Origin: Paenibacillus kribbensis
GTDB taxonomy: Bacteria; Bacillota; Bacilli; Paenibacillales; Paenibacillaceae
Length of the DNA: 64,000 nt
Direction of reading: 5' to 3'
Assembly: GCF_002240415.1 (NCBI RefSeq)
Contig: NZ_CP020028.1
Coordinates: forward strand, 1,699,501 to 1,763,500
Shown in pieces: positions 54,145-64,000 of the stretch. The position numbers and the translations under genes are program-made. Numbering within the stretch: position 1 is the first letter of the stretch; the number at the start of each line of letters is the position of its first letter. The notes under the pieces were generated by a model. It searched no databases, was not told the DNA's origin, and was given only the letters and a program-made list of their open reading frames with translations.

Positions 54145-55089
54145 CTAAGAACTGGCCTTCAGGGGATGCTCCGTGGTAGACAGTTCACTTTGGTGGACGA
54201 CTGGCTTTTTAAAATCCGTTCCGTAGCGAATAAAAATCCATACCCCCAGCAGGATGAAGAAGCCTGCACCAAATTGCAAGGCTGATAGTCTTTCTCCCAG
54301 CAGCACCCAAGCTAGCAGGGAAGAAATAACGGGCTCACCGAGTACCGCCATCGACACCGCGGTGGCGGTAATGTATTTGAGCAGCCAGTTAAACAGGTAA
54401 TGTCCGAACAATGTGGGTACAATCGCGAGCAGCAGGAACAGTCCCCATTCCCGTGGAGCGTATCCGGTAAAAGGAATGGCATTGACCACATTATACAACG
54501 CAAGCGATGTGGCGGCGATGGCGAATACCCAAAAGTTATACACAAAAGCGCTCAAATGCTCGCGTAGATGTTTGCCCATTAGCATATGGATGGAAACGGC
54601 TACCATACCCAAGAAGGACAATGCGTCTCCAAGCAGTGCTTGTCCCGAGACGTGAAAATCCCCGGCCCCGATGGCCAATGAGCCGATAAAGGCCATACCC
54701 ATTCCGATGAGCATTGCGCGATTGGTGCCTGTCCGGAAAAACAAAAAAGAACCGAGCATGACAAGGATCGGCTCCAATGTCATAATAACGGTAGAGCTTG
54801 CAACGGTGGTCAGTCGCAGTGAGCCCATCCAGAGCAAGAAATGCAGCCCTAATGCGATACCGGACCAGAGGATTAGTATCCACTGCTTGCGAGTGAGGCT
54901 GAATAGCTCGGCGCGGTATTTCCAGACCAACGGCAGCATGACGAGGTTGGTCAGGTACAAACGGTACATAGCGATGACGGACACCTCGGCTTCAGACCAT
55001 CTGACGAAGATTGAGGAGAACGATATAGCGATAATGCCTACGATGTACAGTAATTCAAAAGAAAATGACGTTTTGTGTGCTTGATTCAT
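54145..55089 (-). CDS. EamA-family (DMT) transporter
   Basis: About 314 residues with ten membrane segments in two EamA repeats (FSSIFVRWSEAEVSVIAMYR in the first, LLKYITATAVSMAVLGEPVISSLLAW in the second). Members export amino acids, metabolites or drugs; the substrate is unknown. Minus ATG 55089 follows GGAG; ATG 55101 is in frame. It precedes the sulfurtransferase on the same strand with about 100 bases between. Confidence 0.85.
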   Translation of the reverse strand: MNQAHKTSFSFELLYIVGIIAISFSSIFVRWSEAEVSVIAMYRLYLTNLVMLPLVWKYRAELFSLTRKQWILILWSGIALGLHFLLWMGSLRLTTVASSTVIMTLEPILVMLGSFLFFRTGTNRAMLIGMGMAFIGSLAIGAGDFHVSGQALLGDALSFLGMVAVSIHMLMGKHLREHLSAFVYNFWVFAIAATSLALYNVVNAIPFTGYAPREWGLFLLLAIVPTLFGHYLFNWLLKYITATAVSMAVLGEPVISSLLAWVLLGERLSALQFGAGFFILLGVWIFIRYGTDFKKPVVHQSELSTTEHPLKASS

Positions 55090-55372
55090 ATGCAGCTCCA
55101 TCCGTACGGAAGGAATTCAGGCTATTTGCTTCCTTCTTTTGCTTCCTTCCATGGGTATTTTGAAAAAGTGTTTTGAAAAGAGTATCTCAAAAATTAGTTG
55201 ATACAGCCCATTATACCGTACCTGACATCTGCGTGGTATGAGGATTTTGCAACCACCTGAGAATTTAAAAAAACGGGAGCAGGAGAAGGGCTTTTATTGG
55301 AAGTATTTTAAGTGTGCTGTGGCGTAGAACTTTTGCCGCACAAACTCGTCTATCTTAATGGAGGTGGATTTT
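55090..55372. other. divergent promoter region
   Basis: Between the minus-strand transporter and the plus-strand lipoprotein. It must contain both promoters. No further gene or repeat is seen. Confidence 0.4.
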
Positions 55373-56311
55373 ATGAAAAAAAACAACACATTTTCAATCA
55401 TACTATTGACTGTAGTGGCAGTGCTGGCCCTGTCAGCCTGTGGAACGAAACCGCAAACGAATAACACTACACCTCAGGGTGCAAACCAACCGCAAACGCA
55501 ACAACCGCAAGTGAACCCGGTCGCTGAGCCGGAGGTCAAACAAGGCACAGGCGTATACAACGGAGCCGCTGATCCGCATACGGTTGAAATTGAAATCAAT
55601 GGTGAAGCCCAATCCTTCCAACTGGGAGATGGACTGGACAAGGTAGTGGCCGGACTTGAGGAAGGCGATTCAGTATCGTTTGAATATAGTGAAAAGGCTG
55701 TTGAGGGGGACACAACTGCGAAGCAGCTCATTTTAACGAAAATACAAAAAACAGAAGCAGCAACCGGGGGCAAGGAAAACGAGGGTTCCAGTCAAGCAGC
55801 AGGCGGGGACAAAGACACCGGAGGCTCAAGCCAAGCAGCAGACAGGGAACGCTCGAAAACGCAAGCCTTTGAGCTTACCCTTGAAGGCAAAAAGGAAACG
55901 CAGACGGCTACATTGGCACAAGGAGAGGGCTATTCGTTGTATGTGTTTGATCCGATGTCCCTGTTCCCCGACCAAAACCGTGTCGCCTTAGCGGTAGATG
56001 ATAACTATTATGCTGAGATTACGAAGCTGCCTACGGATTTTAACCTGGATGAGCTTCAAAAAGAAGGCAAGAAGGATCTGGCTTCGATAGGCAAGGTACA
56101 AAAACTGGACAAAGCAACAGTGCCTCAAGCGCTGTCCAGCAGCCGTCTGTTCTTGCAAGCAAGCGGTTCGAAGGTCACACAACAATATATTGTTGTGGAA
56201 AATACAACGGGGGCTTTCATTGTGAAAGTGAACATTCCCCAAGGGGAAGCTGCCGAAGGTTTTGAATCCTTCATTTATACATCGCTGGAGAGCTTGCAAG
56301 CTAATAAATAA
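55373..56311 (+). CDS. lipoprotein of unknown function
   Basis: About 312 residues. Signal with lipobox VLALSACG, a Gln/Asn/Pro-rich linker (TPQGANQPQTQQPQ), a beta domain (GVYNGAADPHTVEIEINGEA) and a spacer with GSSQAA repeats, then a second alpha/beta domain (FELTLEGKKETQTATL, YSLYVFDPMSLF). Surface-anchored. Family not recognised. GGAGGTGG precedes ATG 55373. Confidence 0.7.
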   Translation: MKKNNTFSIILLTVVAVLALSACGTKPQTNNTTPQGANQPQTQQPQVNPVAEPEVKQGTGVYNGAADPHTVEIEINGEAQSFQLGDGLDKVVAGLEEGDSVSFEYSEKAVEGDTTAKQLILTKIQKTEAATGGKENEGSSQAAGGDKDTGGSSQAADRERSKTQAFELTLEGKKETQTATLAQGEGYSLYVFDPMSLFPDQNRVALAVDDNYYAEITKLPTDFNLDELQKEGKKDLASIGKVQKLDKATVPQALSSSRLFLQASGSKVTQQYIVVENTTGAFIVKVNIPQGEAAEGFESFIYTSLESLQANK

Positions 56312-56522
56312 CCCTGTTTTGATGTCGGGCGGTCGCTGGCTTACAATGATGAATCAAAGCAGTCAAACTGCTGAAACTTGTTATTGTAGGTACTAGGTTA
56401 GCGCTCTGAAGATCTATTCTGTAATTGCGAGACCTGCACTTTTGTGCTATAAAGGATGAGAGAATAAGATCATTCCGGCTTGCGAAGTCGTATGAAGTGA
56501 TAAAGGAGTTGTTCGATTTACT
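56312..56522 (+). other. leader region of dapH
   Basis: About 210 bases upstream of dapH. I looked for a lysine riboswitch because dapH is in the lysine path, but its conserved core was not found. GATAAAGGAG is the ribosome binding site. Confidence 0.4.
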
Positions 56523-57236
56523 ATGTCCATCGAAATGAATACACAAGAAGTCATCAACGTAATTAAAAACAGCAAGAAAAAGACGCCTGTTAAAGTATAT
56601 GTAAAAGGAGCTTTGGCTTCCGCAACCTTTGGCGAGAATGTGCAAGCTTTTATTTCCGGGGACAGTGGTGTTGTATTTGGCGATTGGGCAGACATCAAGC
56701 CTGTACTGGACAGCGCAAACGCTAAAGAAGAAGACTATGTGGTGGAAAATGACCGCCGTAACTCTGCAGTGCCTATGCTTGATCTGAAGGGCATCAATGC
56801 ACGTATTGAGCCAGGTGCGTATATTCGCGATATGGTCGGTATCGGCAATAATGCAGTCATTATGATGGGCGCAGTGATTAACATCGGTGTTACGATTGGT
56901 GAAGGCACGATGATTGATATGAATGCTGTACTTGGCGGTCGTGTTAAAGTCGGCAACATGTGCCATATTGGTGCAGGCGTTGTCCTAGCGGGTGTCATTG
57001 AACCACCGTCCGCACAGCCTGTTATCGTAGAAGATGAAGTATTGATCGGTGCAAATTCAGTCGTATTGGAAGGCGTACGAATCGGTAAAGGTGCGGTTGT
57101 TGCAGCCGGAGCTGTCGTAACGGAAGATGTGCCTCCATACTCCGTGGTTGCTGGTACACCAGCACGTGTGATCAAACAGGTCGACGACAAGACGAAATCC
57201 AAAACTGAGATTTTGAAAGAGCTACGCGTTCTGTAA
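56523..57236 (+). CDS. dapH: 2,3,4,5-tetrahydropyridine-2,6-dicarboxylate N-acetyltransferase
   Basis: 237 residues, full length for DapH. N-terminal alpha domain, then a left-handed beta helix of hexapeptide repeats ([58 protein letters not shown]), and the C-terminal [11 protein letters not shown]. It puts an acetyl group on tetrahydrodipicolinate in the acetylase branch that leads to meso-DAP and lysine, in the cytoplasm as a trimer. The deacetylase follows at 57417, after a terminator-like hairpin. Confidence 0.95.
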   Translation: MSIEMNTQEVINVIKNSKKKTPVKVYVKGALASATFGENVQAFISGDSGVVFGDWADIKPVLDSANAKEEDYVVENDRRNSAVPMLDLKGINARIEPGAYIRDMVGIGNNAVIMMGAVINIGVTIGEGTMIDMNAVLGGRVKVGNMCHIGAGVVLAGVIEPPSAQPVIVEDEVLIGANSVVLEGVRIGKGAVVAAGAVVTEDVPPYSVVAGTPARVIKQVDDKTKSKTEILKELRVL

Positions 57237-57323
57237 GAGAAACGTTTTTGAATGTACCAAAGGTGAACGATTCCTTGTCAGAGATGAGATGTACTGACAC
57301 ACAATTTAGGGACGAAGCACAAC

Positions 57324-57368
57324 GGACAAGGCTCGGCGGCTGCGCCGGGCTTTTGTCCTTTTATTCTT
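57324..57368 (+). terminator. hairpin between dapH and the deacetylase
   Basis: GGACAAGGCTCGGCG paired with CGCCGGGCTTTTGTCC (two G-T pairs) and followed by T-rich sequence. It could end dapH or attenuate the next gene. Confidence 0.75.
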
Positions 57369-57416
57369 TTGCCGGATAAAAGCTGGTGAACTAGAAAAAG
57401 GAGGCGGAGCAACAAA

Positions 57417-58553
57417 ATGAGTACAGTCGATTACCGTTCTTTTGTCCAAATACGGAGGGATTTACATCAGATTCCCGAACCAGGTTTTGAGGAATATAAA
57501 ACACAGCAATATTTGTTGAATTATTTGGGAACGCTCCCTCAGGAGCGTCTGGAAATTCGTACATGGCGTACAGGTATATTGGTGTTCATTCATGGAACGG
57601 CTCCCGAACGCCGCTATGGATATCGTTGCGATATGGACGGCTTACCGATTGAAGAAGAGACGGGGTATGATTTTCGTTCGACCCATCCCGGCTATATGCA
57701 TGCTTGCGGACACGATTTACATATGACGATTGGGCTGGGCATAGTCACTCATTTTGCAAGTCATTCCATGAAGGACGATCTGGTTGTGATATTTCAACCT
57801 GCCGAGGAAGGGCCGGGCGGAGCGTTGCCGATGCGTGACAGCGCAGAACTGGCAGACTGGATGCCGGATGAAATTATCGCGCTGCATGTGGCACCGGAGT
57901 ATCCGGTCGGTACGATTGCGACTCGCCCGGGCATTTTATTTGCCAACACATCGGAGCTTTTCATCGATCTGAAGGGTACAGGTGGGCACGCTGCTTATCC
58001 GCACAAGGCAAACGATATGGTCGTCGCTGCTTGTCAGCTGGTAGGCCAACTGCAAACCATTGTAGCTCGTAATGTAAATCCGCTCGATGCAGCAGTCGTT
58101 ACCGTCGGTAAGGTTAGCGGCGGCACGAAGCAGAATATTATCGCGGAAACCGCACGTTTGGAGGGGACCATTCGTACATTGTCAGCGGGTACCATGAAGC
58201 TGGTTAAATCCCGGATTGAAGCGCTGGTGCGCGGTATGGAAGCTGGGTTTGAATGCCAGGCGGAAATTCATTATGGCTCCAATTATTTGCAAGTGTACAA
58301 TGAAGCCAAGGTGACAGAAGAATTCATGAACTGGGTCAGTGATCGGCAGGATGTGCAGCTCATTGAATGCGGGGAAGCGATGACCGGCGAGGATTTCGGA
58401 TATTTTCTGGAGCGGATTCCGGGCCTGATGTTCTGGCTCGGTGTTGATACGCCTTATGGCTTGCACCATGCCAAGCTGGAGCCTGCGGAGGAAGCGATCG
58501 AGGTAGCCATTCGTGTGCTGACAGATTATTTTACATGGAAGTCTCAAGGGTAA
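57417..58553 (+). CDS. dapL: N-acetyldiaminopimelate deacetylase (M20 family)
   Basis: 378 residues. M20 metallopeptidase motifs: [40 protein letters not shown], and the C-terminal [13 protein letters not shown]. It removes the acetyl group from N-acetyl-LL-DAP in the step two places after DapH. The neighbouring dapH supports this function over a general aminoacylase. AAAGGAGGCGG precedes ATG 57417. The M20 fold is clear; symbol use varies between genomes. Confidence 0.88.
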   Translation: MSTVDYRSFVQIRRDLHQIPEPGFEEYKTQQYLLNYLGTLPQERLEIRTWRTGILVFIHGTAPERRYGYRCDMDGLPIEEETGYDFRSTHPGYMHACGHDLHMTIGLGIVTHFASHSMKDDLVVIFQPAEEGPGGALPMRDSAELADWMPDEIIALHVAPEYPVGTIATRPGILFANTSELFIDLKGTGGHAAYPHKANDMVVAACQLVGQLQTIVARNVNPLDAAVVTVGKVSGGTKQNIIAETARLEGTIRTLSAGTMKLVKSRIEALVRGMEAGFECQAEIHYGSNYLQVYNEAKVTEEFMNWVSDRQDVQLIECGEAMTGEDFGYFLERIPGLMFWLGVDTPYGLHHAKLEPAEEAIEVAIRVLTDYFTWKSQG

Positions 58554-58634
58554 AATGATACGGCTTGAATAAATATGTTTAATGAAAAGAAAGAATCGGA
58601 ATGAAATGAAGTCGAATCTTTGAAGGAGGGTGTT

Positions 58635-59744
58635 ATGGGAGAGCAAACCATCATCCGATTTGAACGGGTGACCAAGCAATATGACAACGATCCCCCGGTG
58701 CTGGCGAATGTCAGCTTTGAGATTGAGCGTGGTAAATTTTATACACTGCTGGGTCCTTCCGGCTGTGGTAAAACGACGATTCTGCGTATGATTGCAGGCT
58801 TTGCAGAGCCGACGGAAGGCTCCATCTATTTGAATGACAAGCTCATTAATCGTGTTCCAGCCAATGAACGGCAGGTCAATACCGTGTTTCAGGATTACGC
58901 GTTATTCCCGCATCTGAATGTGTTTGAAAATGTCGCTTTTGGTCTGCGGATCAAAAAGATGAACAAAAAAGACATTCAGGAAAAGGTGACACAGGCATTG
59001 TCCTTTGTCAATCTGGAGGGCTACGGTGAACGGGAAATTTCCGAAATGTCCGGGGGACAGCGTCAACGTGTAGCCATCGCACGGGCCATCGTCAATGAAC
59101 CGGAGGTTTTGCTGCTGGATGAACCATTGTCTGCGCTGGATTTAAAGCTGCGTACAGAAATGCAGTACATTTTGCGCGAAATGCAGCAGCGCCTTGGAAT
59201 TACCTTTATTTTCGTTACGCATGATCAGGAGGAAGCGCTGGCTATGTCGGACGAAATTTTTGTCATGAACAAAGGCAAGATTGAGCAGAGCGGCACACCT
59301 AATGATATTTATGATGAACCGATCAATCGGTTTGTTGCGGATTTCATTGGTGAATCCAATATTGTCCCTGGACGTATGATTGCCGATTATCAGGTGGAAT
59401 TCAACGGCCGACAGTTTGAGTGTGTAGACGGTGGGCTGCGTCCTAATGAACCGATCGAAATCGTCATCCGGCCGGAGGATTTGGAGATTACCAGTGTGGC
59501 TGAGGGGAAGCTGCGTGTAAAGGTGGATACTCAATTATTCCGCGGGGTTCACTATGAGATTAGCTGCTACGATGATTCGGGGCAGGAATGGCTGGTGCAC
59601 TCCACCAAAAAGGCGGAGCTTGGTAGTGAAATCGGCCTGCACTTTGACCCGGAAGCGATTCATGTGATGCGTTTTGGGGAAACGGAGGAAGAATTTGATC
59701 GGCGTCTGGAAGCCTATGAAGAGGTGGAGCAGCATGTCCGGTAA
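58635..59744 (+). CDS. potA: spermidine/putrescine ABC transporter ATPase
   Basis: About 369 residues. Walker [14 protein letters not shown], signature [15 protein letters not shown], Walker [17 protein letters not shown], switch His FVTHDQEEA, and a C-terminal TOBE regulatory domain (VIRPEDLEI). It energises polyamine uptake. ATG 58635 follows AAGGAGGG. It is the first gene of a four-gene operon and overlaps potB by 11 bases. Confidence 0.93.
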   Translation: MGEQTIIRFERVTKQYDNDPPVLANVSFEIERGKFYTLLGPSGCGKTTILRMIAGFAEPTEGSIYLNDKLINRVPANERQVNTVFQDYALFPHLNVFENVAFGLRIKKMNKKDIQEKVTQALSFVNLEGYGEREISEMSGGQRQRVAIARAIVNEPEVLLLDEPLSALDLKLRTEMQYILREMQQRLGITFIFVTHDQEEALAMSDEIFVMNKGKIEQSGTPNDIYDEPINRFVADFIGESNIVPGRMIADYQVEFNGRQFECVDGGLRPNEPIEIVIRPEDLEITSVAEGKLRVKVDTQLFRGVHYEISCYDDSGQEWLVHSTKKAELGSEIGLHFDPEAIHVMRFGETEEEFDRRLEAYEEVEQHVR

Positions 59745-60546
59745 TACAAGAGCAGCGTATCTGCTGCCTTACTACTTATGGATTGTATTGTTCGTGGTAG
59801 CACCAGTTGTGCTTGTGTTTTACTACTCTTTATTTGATGTGGACGGTCATTTCACATTCAGCAATTATGCACAGTTTCTGACACCTGTTTACTTGAGTAT
59901 GACGCTCAGTTCGTTTTGGTTCGCATTTCTGATCACGGTGTTTTCGCTTCTGGTGGCTTATCCGGCGGCGTATTTGCTCACACGAACCAAGCATAAGCAG
60001 CTGTGGCTATTGCTCATTATTTTGCCGACATGGATTAACCTGCTGCTTAAAACGTATGCTTTTATCGGGATTTTCGGTACCTATGGTCCGGTGAATGCTG
60101 TATTAGGTATGGTTGGATTGGGTGGTCAGCAAATTTTGTTTACCAGTTCCAGCTTTGTGTTTGTGTCGGTGTATATTTTTGTGCCTTTTATGATTTTGCC
60201 GATCTTTAACGCACTGGAAGGGCTAAACCCTTCACTGCTGGATGCTGCGCGTGATTTGGGAGCCTCCAAATGGACTGCGTTTCGCCGGGTTGTTTTCCCG
60301 CTAACGCTTTCGGGCGTGCGATCCGGCTGTATGGCGGTGTTCATTCCGGCGCTGTCGCTATTTATGATCACCCGTCTGATTGCGGGCAACCGTGTCATTA
60401 CCCTGGGAACTGCGATTGAGCAGCATTTTCTGGTGACACAGGATTGGGGGATGGGCTCTACGGTGGCTGTGTTCCTGATATTGGCGATGGGTATCATTAT
60501 GGTGGTCACATCGGGAACGAAACGGAGGGTACGACATGGCAAATAA
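59734..60546 (+). CDS. potB: spermidine/putrescine ABC permease
   Basis: About 270 residues, six membrane segments. The EAA loop is [23 protein letters not shown], which contacts PotA. ATG 59734 lies inside the end of potA, with GAGGTGG before it; overlap is 11 bases. It forms the channel together with PotC. Confidence 0.93.
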   Translation: MSGNTRAAYLLPYYLWIVLFVVAPVVLVFYYSLFDVDGHFTFSNYAQFLTPVYLSMTLSSFWFAFLITVFSLLVAYPAAYLLTRTKHKQLWLLLIILPTWINLLLKTYAFIGIFGTYGPVNAVLGMVGLGGQQILFTSSSFVFVSVYIFVPFMILPIFNALEGLNPSLLDAARDLGASKWTAFRRVVFPLTLSGVRSGCMAVFIPALSLFMITRLIAGNRVITLGTAIEQHFLVTQDWGMGSTVAVFLILAMGIIMVVTSGTKRRVRHGK

Positions 60547-61357
60547 AAATCGATTCGGGAATATGTATTTGGTGATCGTTTTTCTCGTGTTGTACGCACC
60601 CATTCTGTATCTGATGTACTATTCCTTCAACAGCGGCGGGACGATGCACAAGTTTGAAGGCTTTACGCTCCAATACTATAAAGAAGTGTTTGCAGACACT
60701 CGCCTGATCATTATTGTCATTAACACCTTGGTGATCGCGTTGCTGTCGTCTGCACTGGCTACGATTATTGGCATCATGGGCGCGCTGGCTATTCATCAGA
60801 TGCAGAATCGTCGGGTCAAAAATACGCTTTTGTCACTCAACAATGTGCTGATCGTGAACCCTGATGTGATTATTGGCGCGTCCTTCCTCATTTTGTTCAC
60901 GATGGCCGGGATCAAGCTGGGTTTCTACTCGGTTTTGTTATCCCATATTGCATTTAGTGTACCGATTGCGGTCATTATGATTTTGCCGCGGCTTCAGGAA
61001 ATGAGTCCATCTCTGGTTGATGCAGCGCGTGATTTGGGTGCCAGCCGGCTGGATGTGCTGACCAAGGTGATTTTACCCTTTATCAAGCCAGGGATTTATG
61101 CGGGCTTTTTTATGGCGTTAACGTACTCGCTGGATGATTTTGCGGTGACCTTTTTTGTGACAGGCAGCGGCTATTCGACCTTGTCAGTGGAAATTTACTC
61201 ACGTGCCCGCCAAGGGGTTTCCCTGTCCATCAATGCGTTGTCCACGCTCATTTTCCTGTTTACGGTGCTGCTGGTGGTGGGCTATTACTTTATTATGCGT
61301 AAGGCGAACCGTAATGGAAAAAAAGAGCCTGCGGCGGAAATGGGGGTACCTAGATGA
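60536..61357 (+). CDS. potC: spermidine/putrescine ABC permease
   Basis: 273 residues, six membrane segments. EAA loop [25 protein letters not shown] 60536 overlaps the end of potB by 11 bases. Its stop overlaps the potD start in an ATGA junction. Partner of PotB in the membrane. Confidence 0.93.
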   Translation: MANKNRFGNMYLVIVFLVLYAPILYLMYYSFNSGGTMHKFEGFTLQYYKEVFADTRLIIIVINTLVIALLSSALATIIGIMGALAIHQMQNRRVKNTLLSLNNVLIVNPDVIIGASFLILFTMAGIKLGFYSVLLSHIAFSVPIAVIMILPRLQEMSPSLVDAARDLGASRLDVLTKVILPFIKPGIYAGFFMALTYSLDDFAVTFFVTGSGYSTLSVEIYSRARQGVSLSINALSTLIFLFTVLLVVGYYFIMRKANRNGKKEPAAEMGVPR

Positions 61358-62427
61358 AGTCGCTTGTGCGCGTATTTCTCTCCATTTTTATCATCTCGTT
61401 TAGCCTGATGGGGGTGGCGGCATGGCTCAACTCCAGTCAGGGCTATTCCGGTGGCAACACGCTGACGGTGTACAACTGGGGAGACTACATTGACCCTGAG
61501 CTGCTGGAAAGGTTTCAGAAGGAGACGGGGATTACCGTCATTTATCAGACGTTTGACTCCAATGAGGCGATGCTGACGAAAATCGAGCAGGGTGGAACTT
61601 CGTTTGATGTCGCGGTTCCTTCGGAGTATGCGCTGGCTAAAATGAAGCAGGAGCACCTTTTGCTTCCGCTGGATCACAGCAGGCTGCCGAATTTGAAGCA
61701 TGTGGATTCTCATTTTCTAAACCTTTCGTTTGATCCGGATAACCAATATTCAGTCCCGTATTTTTGGGGTACGGTCGGGATTGTGTTTAACCCGGAGCTG
61801 ACCAAAGGCGTTGATTTTCATAGCTGGGATGGCCTATGGGACCCGAAGCTGCGCAACAATTTGCTGCTGGTCGATGGAGCCAGGGAGATTATGGGCATGT
61901 CGCTGAACAGTCTTCACTATTCCTTAAATGATACAAACAAGGCGCATTTGCAGCAAGCTTTGACGAAGCTGGAGAAGTTGGCGCCGAATGTCAAGGCCGT
62001 TGTCGGTGACGAGATTAAAATGCTGCTTGCCAATGAGGAAGCTGCTGCGGGGGTTGTATGGTCCGGTGATGCGTCGGAAATCATGGATCAGAACGACAAG
62101 CTGGATTACATCGTGCCGGATGAAGGCTCCAACCTGTGGTTTGACAACATGGTTATTCCCAAAACAGCTACCCATGTGGATGCGGCCCATAAATTCATCA
62201 ATTTTATGATGCAGCCCGATGTAGCCGCTCAAAATGCCGAGTTTGTAGGCTACTCTACTCCTAACAAAGACGGTAAAAAGCTGCTGCCTGCAGATATTTC
62301 TGGCGATGAGCGCTTCTACCCACCGTCCGAAATTACCGACAAGCTGGAGGTATACGACAATCTCGGCAAGCGGATGCTGGCTCATTATAATGAATTGTTT
62401 TTGCAATTCAAAATGCATTTAAAATAG
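61354..62427 (+). CDS. potD: spermidine/putrescine-binding protein
   Basis: 357 residues. N-terminal hydrophobic anchor or signal (VFLSIFIISFSLMGVAAWL), then a type II periplasmic-binding fold: LTVYNWGDYIDPELLERFQ, TFDSNEAMLTKIEQG, FDVAVPSEYALAKM, and GVVWSGDASEIM. There is no lipobox Cys, so it is probably held by the uncleaved anchor or released. It catches polyamines for PotBC. The start overlaps potC by 4 bases. Confidence 0.93.
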   Translation: MKSLVRVFLSIFIISFSLMGVAAWLNSSQGYSGGNTLTVYNWGDYIDPELLERFQKETGITVIYQTFDSNEAMLTKIEQGGTSFDVAVPSEYALAKMKQEHLLLPLDHSRLPNLKHVDSHFLNLSFDPDNQYSVPYFWGTVGIVFNPELTKGVDFHSWDGLWDPKLRNNLLLVDGAREIMGMSLNSLHYSLNDTNKAHLQQALTKLEKLAPNVKAVVGDEIKMLLANEEAAAGVVWSGDASEIMDQNDKLDYIVPDEGSNLWFDNMVIPKTATHVDAAHKFINFMMQPDVAAQNAEFVGYSTPNKDGKKLLPADISGDERFYPPSEITDKLEVYDNLGKRMLAHYNELFLQFKMHLK

Positions 62428-62504
62428 GCGGTGGAGGTGCGGCGCGGATTCAGGTTTTGAGCTTTGAAGGCCGCTGCGGTGGCGGATGGTGCTTACCATC
62501 GCTG

Positions 62505-62633
62505 TTAAATTCCGATTTTTTATGATTGGATATACAAAGGATATTCATTTCATTCACACATTTGTGTTGAACCGAATCAAATATCCGGTCGCAGGTACGC
62601 TGTACCTGCTCAAAGGTTAAAATCGGAATTTAA
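62505..62633. repeat. structured noncoding element with 15-bp inverted ends
   Basis: TTAAATTCCGATTTT at 62505-62519 and its exact complement at 62619-62633 enclose GGATATT/AATATCC arms and the hairpin GCAGGTAC/GTACCTGC. It lies in the space after potD. It could be a small folded RNA, a REP/MITE-type repeat or part of a terminator. Confidence 0.5.
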
Positions 62634-62972
62634 AGGCGACCGCTTACGCTTGTCCAGCACTATTCCGCCCCCTCCGCTGCGCTGTGCTTAAAGCTACGCA
62701 CCCATGAATCCCACACCGACGGTGAGGGAGTAGTGGAAGAGCGAACAGGCCGTTGGATCACCTGTATGGGTGGTTTGCTATTATCCCTTTTGAGTAGACA
62801 GTTTGGAATAAGCCCCCTAACTATCTATATTCAAAAGGGATTTTTTTACGTCCTTTATCAAGTTAAAAATATGTTTACTATTTAATATCTTTCTTATATA
62901 TTAATATTTGGAAATTGGTTTCATAAATTTTTCCTATAGAACTAGATTAAATTAACAGAGGAGATTACTTCA
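62634..62972. other. intergenic region with long-loop terminator
   Basis: No gene. It contains ATCCCTTTTGA at 62783-62793 paired with TCAAAAGGGAT at 62831-62841, followed by a T run, which could end transcription. The rest is AT-rich before the next gene. Confidence 0.5.
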
Positions 62973-63437
62973 ATGAGCATTTCATTAAGAATCGAACGCA
63001 AATCCGGTGGTGAGCCAATCGAGTTTGTAAATGGTGAAATCACTGGTTTTACATATATGAACAATAGTGCCAAAAACCTTTCAGCTAAGTCTTCAGTTTT
63101 GGCACATTCACTACATATTCGAAGCAAAATTCCGCTCCATTCGCTTCCTTCGGTTATAGACAATGCGGATAATACCAACATGCTGTATACATGGGCAAAC
63201 ACAGAATATAAACCTGATAGTGAGGATTACTATCGAAAATGTAACATCCAAATCGTGAGAAATGAAAATACGATCCGAGAAATTACGTTTACACACGCTT
63301 ATGTAGAAAAGTATCAGGAACAAATGGATACCAGCAAAGAGATACTTGAGTTTGAACTTGTTTTAAAACAAAAAGAAGATCAATTGGGAAAAATTCAATA
63401 CAGCCCTCAGTTAGAACCTAAGGAAACAAGAGAATAG
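62973..63437 (+). CDS. Hcp/tail-tube-like small protein, ends at an in-frame TAG
   Basis: 154 residues: ISLRIERKSGGEPIEFVNGE, SKIPLHSLPSVIDNAD, REITFTHAYVEKYQEQ and FELVLKQKEDQLGKI. The pattern is like the beta-barrel proteins often annotated as membrane-associated protease 1 or tube-like proteins in Paenibacillus. ATG 62973 follows GAGGAG. The TAG at 63435 is directly followed by an open reading frame in the same frame to the end of the window, so this may be the start of a longer protein with a premature stop. Function not known. Confidence 0.5.
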   Translation: MSISLRIERKSGGEPIEFVNGEITGFTYMNNSAKNLSAKSSVLAHSLHIRSKIPLHSLPSVIDNADNTNMLYTWANTEYKPDSEDYYRKCNIQIVRNENTIREITFTHAYVEKYQEQMDTSKEILEFELVLKQKEDQLGKIQYSPQLEPKETRE

Positions 63438-64000
63438 GATCTGTCTGATATCTCGCAGGAAGTGCTGCAAGGCGCATATAGTAAGAATATGTTAGTGTAT
63501 GCTGGAAATAATACTTTTCCGTTTGAAAATCCTCTGGTAGAACTAGAAAAGGCTTGGGTGCGAGGTGTAGAACAGGTAAAAGATTCGACAGACACTGTAA
63601 TACATTATCCTGATCGTAAAGCATTTACATCCGTAGCTGTTCCTATAGCTCGAAAGAAGTACGGAGACATCACAGCCAATTTACTTCAACATTCACTTGA
63701 TTACAAACCAGGAAATTTATACTTTAATGAGTGGTCATATGAGGCGCAGCAAATTAAAAAATCTAAAGAGCACATCGCAATAGTTAATGACGAAGTCAAA
63801 AAAGCTAACGCTAATAAAGTTAAAAGTTTTTCATATAATGGATCTAAGGGATTAGAAAGTGATAAAGATTTATATAATGCTTTTCACAACATGTATTATG
63901 AAATAAATGGAAATTACTTTGGCGGGCAATGGAAAATTACTACAACGTATTCTGATGTCTATAATTTTGAGTATAATTTTAAACAAATGTTTACTGGGAA
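63438..64000 (+). CDS. open frame continuing after the TAG, partial
   Basis: 187 codons without a stop, in the same frame as the previous gene, running off the window. If separate, the first ATG is 63489, with only a weak ribosome binding site. Text such as GNNTFPFENPLVELEKAWVRG and YEINGNYFGGQWKITTTYSD suggests a folded domain, perhaps a toxin or effector part behind a delivery-type N-terminus. It could be the second part of one broken gene. Confidence 0.5.

Noticed and set aside
56312..56522. Lysine riboswitch or T-box before dapH
   Set aside because: Neither the lysine-aptamer core nor a T-box sequence with its specifier end could be found.

Overview
The window looks like a low-to-mid GC, spore-forming Bacillota chromosome, most likely Paenibacillus (P. 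polymyxa group). This is inferred from YesM/YesN-type two-component genes next to glycosidases, the acetylated DAP pathway pair DapH plus N-acetyl-DAP deacetylase, strong GGAGG ribosome binding sites, sigma-D-like and Fur-type sites, and many rho-independent terminators. No rRNA, tRNA or CRISPR was seen.

Layout. 1-8 kb: the end of a GH78 rhamnosidase, an MFS transporter, an AraC regulator, a phosphotransferase-fold protein and a run of small genes (S1-like, DUF2625 pseudogene, SMI1/KNR4). 8-17.6 kb: an N-glycan or mannoside utilisation locus in decay. It holds a GH85 endo-beta-N-acetylglucosaminidase with two frameshifts, a truncated and frameshifted sensor kinase, a response regulator that has lost one of its two DNA-binding helix-turn-helix units, a truncated sugar-hydrolase remnant, and an intact GH38 alpha-mannosidase. 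17.6-32 kb: two DUF1697 copies (one broken), ADP-ribosylglycohydrolase, a large terpene-synthase-like/polyprenyl-synthetase fusion, two chemoreceptors, CueP, an MFS/TetR pair, a Fur-regulated iron-siderophore lipoprotein, and a short rhodanese remnant.

32.3-52.9 kb is the striking part: an AT-rich, integron-like gene-cassette array. About twenty related sites of 95-170 bp, plus a half site at each end, separate 21 cassettes. Nearly every cassette holds one gene (sometimes two), almost all on the plus strand and tightly packed. Each site has the order of an integron attC site: outer arm ending in AAC, short spacer, inner arm TATTCAY, three hairpins, inner arm RTGAATA, spacer, and core GTTRRRY. 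The outer arm at the end of each cassette is complementary to the start of the SAME cassette, not just to a fixed consensus. That is the signature of modules that move as circles and insert at the core. No intact integron integrase is present. A tyrosine recombinase pseudogene, missing its first catalytic box and its tyrosine region, sits at the left edge, and two cassettes encode tyrosine-recombinase-like proteins with degenerate catalytic motifs. Cargo includes defence-type proteins (TIR with two membrane helices, OLD-like ATPase with TOPRIM, two HEPN proteins, DUF3883 and another PD-(D/E)XK-like protein), GNAT acetyltransferases, a retropepsin-like protease, an NTF2-like protein, a duplicated self-regulated HTH cassette, and many unknowns.

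53-64 kb returns to core-type genes: a two-domain sulfurtransferase and an EamA transporter (minus strand), a lipoprotein, dapH and N-acetyl-DAP deacetylase (lysine and cell-wall DAP), and a four-gene overlapping potABCD spermidine/putrescine ABC operon. A structured noncoding element follows, then a small protein with an in-frame amber codon leading into an open frame that runs off the window.
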